From assembly GCA_964512305.1 (NCBI GenBank), contig CAZEIW010000069.1, forward strand, positions 1 through 9,284: a DNA stretch of 9,284 bases, read 5' to 3'. This stretch comes from CAZEIW01 sp964512305 (GTDB lineage Bacteria > Pseudomonadota > Gammaproteobacteria > Burkholderiales > Burkholderiaceae_F). Positions 5,924-9,284 of the stretch are shown here, piece after piece (within the stretch, counting starts at the first letter, position 1; every line of letters starts with the position of its first letter). A model generated the notes under the pieces. It did not search any database and was not told the DNA's origin. It saw only the letters and a list, made by a program, of their open reading frames with translations. The position numbers and the translations under genes were made by a program.

Positions 5924-6592
5924 CTACTTCTTCTTGCGCGGCCTCTCGCGCCGGGCGCGGTCGATCAGGTAATCCATCACGGCCAGCGCGGCCGCGTTGG
6001 ACTTGGCGCGCACCATCGACGGCGAAGTCAGGTATTTGCCGTCGCAGCCGAGCGTCGGCGTGCCGTCGATGCCGTAGGCGGTCCAGATCTGCGGCGCGCG
6101 GTTGGCGGCCGTGACGACCGAGAACGAGTTGTATATCGCCAGCCACTTGGCGCGGTCGATGCCGTTGGCAGCCATGAAATCGGCGATCTCGTCCGTGTCG
6201 GTCATCCGGCGCTTCGCGACGTGGATCGCGTCGAACACCTTGACGTGCATGTCGTCGAGGCGGTTGAGCGTCTGCAGCGCGTAGAAGATGCGCGAGTGCG
6301 GAGTCGACGCCGGGTTGAAGGCGACGGGCAGATGCTCGTACGCGACATCCGGCGGCAGGCGCTTGCGCCAGGCCTCGAGCTCCGGCAGGAACGCGAAGCA
6401 GTGCGGACACCCGTACCAGAAGAAGTCGAGCACCTCGATCCTGTCGCCGGTGTCGACCGGTTGGGGCGGCGAGACGATCTGGTAGTCGACCCCCGCCACG
6501 GGCGTGGGGCTCGCTGCGGTTTGCGCGACCGCGAGCGCCGGGCTCGAGGCAAGCGCGATGACGATCTGGCGGCGACGCATGACAGGCGGCAT
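5924..6592 (-). CDS. dsbA: Thiol:disulfide interchange protein, DsbA/DsbL type
   Basis: The 222-residue periplasmic oxidoreductase introduces disulfides into secreted proteins. It has the thioredoxin-fold active site CPHC (C62-C65, in FFWYGCPHC) and the cis-proline P179 in GTPTLG. An N-terminal signal is visible: RRR then IVIALASSPALAVA, with cleavage likely near residue 24. The twin arginines followed by Q-I-V give a weak Tat resemblance. I chose ATG 6592 because AAAAGG lies six bases upstream; ATG 6580 (MRRRQIV) lacks such a site, and ATG 6616 or the start at 6658 would add residues before the signal. An additional cysteine, C183, sits four residues after the cis-proline where homologues, as I remember them, usually have no cysteine. 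It lies between the SPOR gene (73 nt) and the SDR gene (47 nt) on the same strand. Its reoxidation partner (DsbB) is not in the window. Confidence 0.92.
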   Translation of the reverse strand: MPPVMRRRQIVIALASSPALAVAQTAASPTPVAGVDYQIVSPPQPVDTGDRIEVLDFFWYGCPHCFAFLPELEAWRKRLPPDVAYEHLPVAFNPASTPHSRIFYALQTLNRLDDMHVKVFDAIHVAKRRMTDTDEIADFMAANGIDRAKWLAIYNSFSVVTAANRAPQIWTAYGIDGTPTLGCDGKYLTSPSMVRAKSNAAALAVMDYLIDRARRERPRKKK

Positions 6593-6638
6593 TTCGAACC
6601 TTTTGCTGGGCTTCATCGGTAATCTCGTTAACGCGCGG

Positions 6639-6653
6639 GACCCCGGCGGGGTC
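6639..6653. repeat. Short GC hairpin between the SPOR and dsbA genes
   Basis: GACCCC (6639-6644) and GGGGTC (6648-6653) form a 6-bp stem with the loop GGC in the 73-nt gap after the SPOR stop (minus strand). No T-run follows in the direction of transcription, so it is not a classical terminator; it could attenuate or protect the transcript end. Chance is possible at this GC content. Confidence 0.3.
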
Positions 6654-6665
6654 GACATCTGTGAA

Positions 6666-7280
6666 TCAGCGGGAGTGGACGACCTGCGCTTCGATCCCGT
6701 TCTCGGCCAGCGTGCGGCGGATCCCGTTCAGGTCGTCCAACTGTCCGTACGGGCCCAGGCGGACGCGGTACAGCGTGGCGCCGCCTTCCTGCTGGGTGGG
6801 CGAAACCTTGGCATCCAGTCCGAGCAGCGCGAGACGGGCGCGCATCGTGTCGGCATCCTCGATCGTCTTGAACGCGCCGGTCTGCAGCAGCAGCCTTCCC
6901 CCCGCGTCAGGCGCGGCGGCGGCCGCTGTGGCCGCACCGGCGGACGGGGCTGCGCCCGCGGAAGGCGCTTGCGGCTTGGCCGCGGGCGGCGCCCCAGCCG
7001 GCGCGTTCGCCGCCGGTGCCGTCTCCGGTGCCGCCTCCGGCGCCCCCGGCTGCGCCGGCAGCGCGGGCGGCGACTGGTTCGAGTAGAGCGGCTTGTTCGG
7101 ATCCGGCAGCTGGCCGCCGGCAGCCGGATTGACGTTCTCGGTCGGCCGCTGGACCTTGTTGACGAACGGCACCGGCGAGTTGGTGAGGTAAAGCGCGACC
7201 GCGACCGCGATGGCCAGCCCGGCGACGAGGCCGGCGATGAAGCCGACCAGCACTTTCCCTTCGCAGCGGTGCAGATTCAT
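6666..7280 (-). CDS. Membrane-anchored SPOR-domain protein (FtsN-like)
   Basis: The 204-residue protein has a short cytoplasmic head, one transmembrane segment (residues ~10-32, VLVGFIAGLVAGLAIAVAVA), then SPVPFVNKV typical of this family, a Pro/Ala-rich low-complexity linker (~67-127), and a C-terminal SPOR domain (~128-203, with LLLQTGAFKTIEDADTMRAR and YRVRLGPYGQLDDLNGIRRT). SPOR domains bind denuded-glycan peptidoglycan at the septum, so a role in division or envelope maintenance in the periplasm is inferred. It is a bitopic inner-membrane protein. ATG 7280 starts directly before the membrane helix; ATG 7307 is an alternative adding nine residues. The ribosome-binding site is weak. It follows argS by 73 nt, and I recall such proteins between argS and dsbA in betaproteobacteria. 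Whether it is the true FtsN is uncertain. A cysteine (C6) lies just before the membrane segment. Confidence 0.88.
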   Translation of the reverse strand: MNLHRCEGKVLVGFIAGLVAGLAIAVAVALYLTNSPVPFVNKVQRPTENVNPAAGGQLPDPNKPLYSNQSPPALPAQPGAPEAAPETAPAANAPAGAPPAAKPQAPSAGAAPSAGAATAAAAAPDAGGRLLLQTGAFKTIEDADTMRARLALLGLDAKVSPTQQEGGATLYRVRLGPYGQLDDLNGIRRTLAENGIEAQVVHSR

Positions 7281-7353
7281 GGCTTCGGGGTCCCAGGGGC
7301 GCCGCATGCCGCCAACGCGTCGAGCCGGGGCGGGCGGTTGGCGGTGCCGCGGC

Positions 7354-9090
7354 TCACATCCGCTCCGGCGCCGAAACACCGATCAGCGCCAGGCCGTTGC
7401 GCAGCACCTGGCGCGTCGCGAGCAGCAGGGCCAGGCGCGCGGCGCGCAGACCGGCGTCGTCGACCAGGACCCGCTCGGCATTGTAAAACGCGTGCAGATC
7501 GGCCGCGAGGTCCTTCAGGAAGAACGCGACCTGGTGCGGCGCCAGCGCCAGCGCCGCCTCGCGCAGCACGTCCGGGTACTCCGACAGCCGCGCCAGCAGC
7601 GCGAGTTCGCGCGCCGACGCGAGCGGCGCCGGATCGACCGCCAGCGCCGCCTGCTCGTCGAGCGGCAGCCCGGCGCCGTACTGCTCCGCGGCCTGCGCCA
7701 GGACCGAGCAGATCCGGGCGTGCGCGTACTGCACGTAGTAGACCGGATTGTCCTCGCTGCGCGACAGCGCGAGATCGATGTCGAAGGCGAATTCGGTGTC
7801 GGCCTTGCGCGAGGCGAGGAAGAAGCGGGTGGCGTCCCGGCCCACCCATTCGATCAGGTCGCGCAGCGCGACGTAGGTGCCGGCGCGCTTCGACATCTTG
7901 ATCTCCTGCCCGCCCCGCATCACGCGCACCATCTTGTGCAGCAGGTAGTCCGGATACCCGTCGGGCGCCGGCAGTCCGCGCATGCGCGCCACGATCCGCA
8001 GGCCCGCGCGCACGCGCGCGACCGTGCCGTGGTGATCGGAACCCTGCACGTCGATCGCGCGCATGAAGCCGCGCTCGATCTTGGTGACGTGGTAGGCGAC
8101 GTCGGGCACGAAGTAGGTGTACGTGCCGTCGGACTTCCGGATCACGCGGTCCTTGTCGTCCCGCTCGCCGTTGCCGCCTGGCGGCACGTCGGTGGTCTTG
8201 AGCCAGAGGGCGCCGTCAGCCTCGAACGTCATGCCCGACTCGATCATCGCGCGCACCGCGGCCTCGACCCTGCCGTCGCGGTACAGCGACGACTCGAGGT
8301 AGAAGTTGTCGAAGCGCACTCCCATCGCCTCGAGATCGAGGTCCTGCTCGTGCCGCAGGCTGGCGACCGCGAAGTGGCGGATCGATTCGAGGTCTTGCGG
8401 GTCGCCGCTCGCCTCGGCGGCCGCGCCGTCGCGCGCGCGCACGGTGCGCCGCGCCAGGAAGTCGCGCGCGATGTCGATGATGTAGTCGCCGCGATAGCCG
8501 ATCTGCTCGGGATCGACGGCCTCGCCGCGCTGCTCTCTCGCGCGTGCCTGCACCGATGCGGCGAGCTGGTCGATCTGCACCCCGGCGTCGTTGTAATAGA
8601 ACTCGCGCGATACGTCCCAGCCGCGCGCCGCCAGCAGGTTGGCGAGCGCATCGCCGAGCGCGGCCTGCCGCGCATGACCGAGGTGCAGCGGGCCGGTCGG
8701 GTTGGCGGAGACGAATTCGACCAGCACGCGCCGGCCGGCGCCCTCGTCGCCGGTGCCGAAGCGGTGGCCCTGGCGCAGGACCGCGCCGATGACCGCGCGG
8801 CGCAGCGCGCCGGCGACGCGCAGGTTGACGAACCCGGGCCCGGCGACCTCGACCGTTTCGATCAGGCCGGCGGCCCGCGGATTGCGCCGGATCGTCTCCG
8901 CGATCTGCTGCGCCAGCTCGCGCGCAGGCCGGCCGAGCGTGCGCGACAGCTGCAGCGCGATCGTGCTCGTCAGATCGCCGTGCGCGGCGACTTTCGGCCG
9001 TTGCAGTTCGATATCGGCAGGTGCGGCGCACAGTTCCGCCACGGCGTCGCGGACCACGTCCGCGAGCGCCTGCCGGTGTTCGGCAAGCAT
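7354..9090 (-). CDS. argS: Arginyl-tRNA synthetase
   Basis: The 578-residue cytosolic enzyme charges tRNA-Arg with arginine using ATP. The class I signatures are both present: the HIGH motif as HLGH (136-139) within SANPTGPLHLGHAR, and KMSK at 398-401 (EIKMSKRAGTYV). The N-terminal ArgRS-specific additional domain (~1-100, with KVAAHGDLTSTIALQLSR), the catalytic core with EFYYNDAGVQIDQLA and GSDHHGTVARV, and the C-terminal DALR anticodon-binding domain (~455-578, DLAADLHAFYNAERVL) appear in order, ending in PERM as ArgRS proteins typically do. Length is normal for the bacterial enzyme. ATG 9090 directly precedes the domain start; no strong Shine-Dalgarno sequence is visible upstream. It is the first gene of the minus-strand run that continues into the SPOR gene. 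A tandem repeat lies about 75 nt upstream. Confidence 0.97.
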   Translation of the reverse strand: MLAEHRQALADVVRDAVAELCAAPADIELQRPKVAAHGDLTSTIALQLSRTLGRPARELAQQIAETIRRNPRAAGLIETVEVAGPGFVNLRVAGALRRAVIGAVLRQGHRFGTGDEGAGRRVLVEFVSANPTGPLHLGHARQAALGDALANLLAARGWDVSREFYYNDAGVQIDQLAASVQARAREQRGEAVDPEQIGYRGDYIIDIARDFLARRTVRARDGAAAEASGDPQDLESIRHFAVASLRHEQDLDLEAMGVRFDNFYLESSLYRDGRVEAAVRAMIESGMTFEADGALWLKTTDVPPGGNGERDDKDRVIRKSDGTYTYFVPDVAYHVTKIERGFMRAIDVQGSDHHGTVARVRAGLRIVARMRGLPAPDGYPDYLLHKMVRVMRGGQEIKMSKRAGTYVALRDLIEWVGRDATRFFLASRKADTEFAFDIDLALSRSEDNPVYYVQYAHARICSVLAQAAEQYGAGLPLDEQAALAVDPAPLASARELALLARLSEYPDVLREAALALAPHQVAFFLKDLAADLHAFYNAERVLVDDAGLRAARLALLLATRQVLRNGLALIGVSAPERM

Positions 9091-9163
9091 CGAAGGGGAG
9101 CCGGAAGGGATGCTGGAACGAACAAGTCTACCGGAGCCGCCGGCCGCCCTTTCGGCGCGCTCA

Positions 9164-9284
9164 TTGGGCTACCTTTGCGCTGCGCGCCAAGGGCTGTGAG
9201 CGCTTGGGGCGGCCCGGCGCGCAGGTTGGGCTTACTTTGCGCTGCGCGCAACGGGCTGTGAGCGCTTGGGGCGGCCCGGCACGC
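9164..9284. repeat. Tandem repeat, 62-bp period, cut by the window edge
   Basis: Two copies are visible: 9164-9225 (62 bp) and 9226-9284 (59 bp, cut by the end). Both start TTGGGCT and contain TTTGCGCTGCGCGC and GGGCTGTGAGCGCTTGGGGC. I count five mismatches over the 59 shared bases. In copy 1, CCAAGGGC and GCGCTTGG can form a stem with one mismatch around TGTGA; in copy 2 the stem is weakened by substitutions. It sits 73 nt upstream of the argS start, on its 5' side. No open frame here looks real. The sequence resembles GC-rich intergenic repeats I associate with Burkholderiales. More copies may lie beyond the window. Confidence 0.75.

Noticed and set aside
5094..6410. Possible DsbA-SDR fusion, because the SDR frame is open well upstream
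   Set aside because: The upstream part is dsbA DNA read out of frame. The SDR begins cleanly at MNVFITGASSGIG, and dsbA ends with its own stop at 5924.
6902..7078. GC-rich repetitive stretch considered as a DNA repeat array
   Set aside because: It is the Ala/Pro-rich linker of the SPOR protein, coded by similar GCC/CCG codons, not a separate repeat element.
7210..9261. Long plus-strand open frame of 683 codons opposite argS
   Set aside because: It is antisense to the unmistakable arginyl-tRNA synthetase, is rich in Arg/Ala/Gly/His and shows no domain; an artefact of high GC.

Overview
The window is very GC-rich chromosomal DNA, probably from a betaproteobacterium of Burkholderiales type. 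I infer this from three things: a Kdo-hydroxylase gene, the gene order argS - SPOR protein - dsbA - SDR that I know from that class, and GC-type intergenic repeats. These are recognition-based calls; no database was searched. Coding density is high. I saw no tRNA, rRNA, CRISPR array or insertion sequence.

Left part. Positions 1-127 are non-coding and hold a 12-bp perfect hairpin. A minus-strand Kdo hydroxylase gene (kdoO, 128-1051) modifies the Kdo sugar of lipopolysaccharide. It is divergent from a plus-strand run across an intergenic region at 1052-1194.

Plus-strand run, 1195-5024. It contains a metallo-beta-lactamase-fold hydrolase with a C-terminal winged-helix domain, a MetC-type PLP-dependent beta-lyase, a family III (CaiB/BaiF) CoA-transferase and an AbrB/MazE-type antitoxin. 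The first two overlap by 4 nt and the third follows after 10 nt, so they look like one operon of unknown joint purpose. The antitoxin comes 65 nt or more later and appears to have its own operator-like palindrome. Its stop overlaps the start of a PIN-domain (VapC) toxin that stops resembling the family after about 22 residues. The module is therefore an antitoxin with a decapitated toxin, abutting the end of the next operon.

Right part, minus strand, read right to left: argS (arginyl-tRNA synthetase), a membrane-anchored SPOR-domain protein, a DsbA-type periplasmic thiol oxidoreductase and a short-chain dehydrogenase. Gaps are 73, 73 and 47 nt, consistent with one housekeeping/envelope operon. 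It converges on the toxin remnant with no visible terminator. Upstream of argS the window ends inside a tandem repeat with a 62-bp period.

Most of the window is ordinary housekeeping and accessory metabolism. The points most worth a second look are the truncated vapC, the hydrolase/lyase/CoA-transferase cassette and the tandem repeat before argS. I do not see convincing evidence of a wholly new system.
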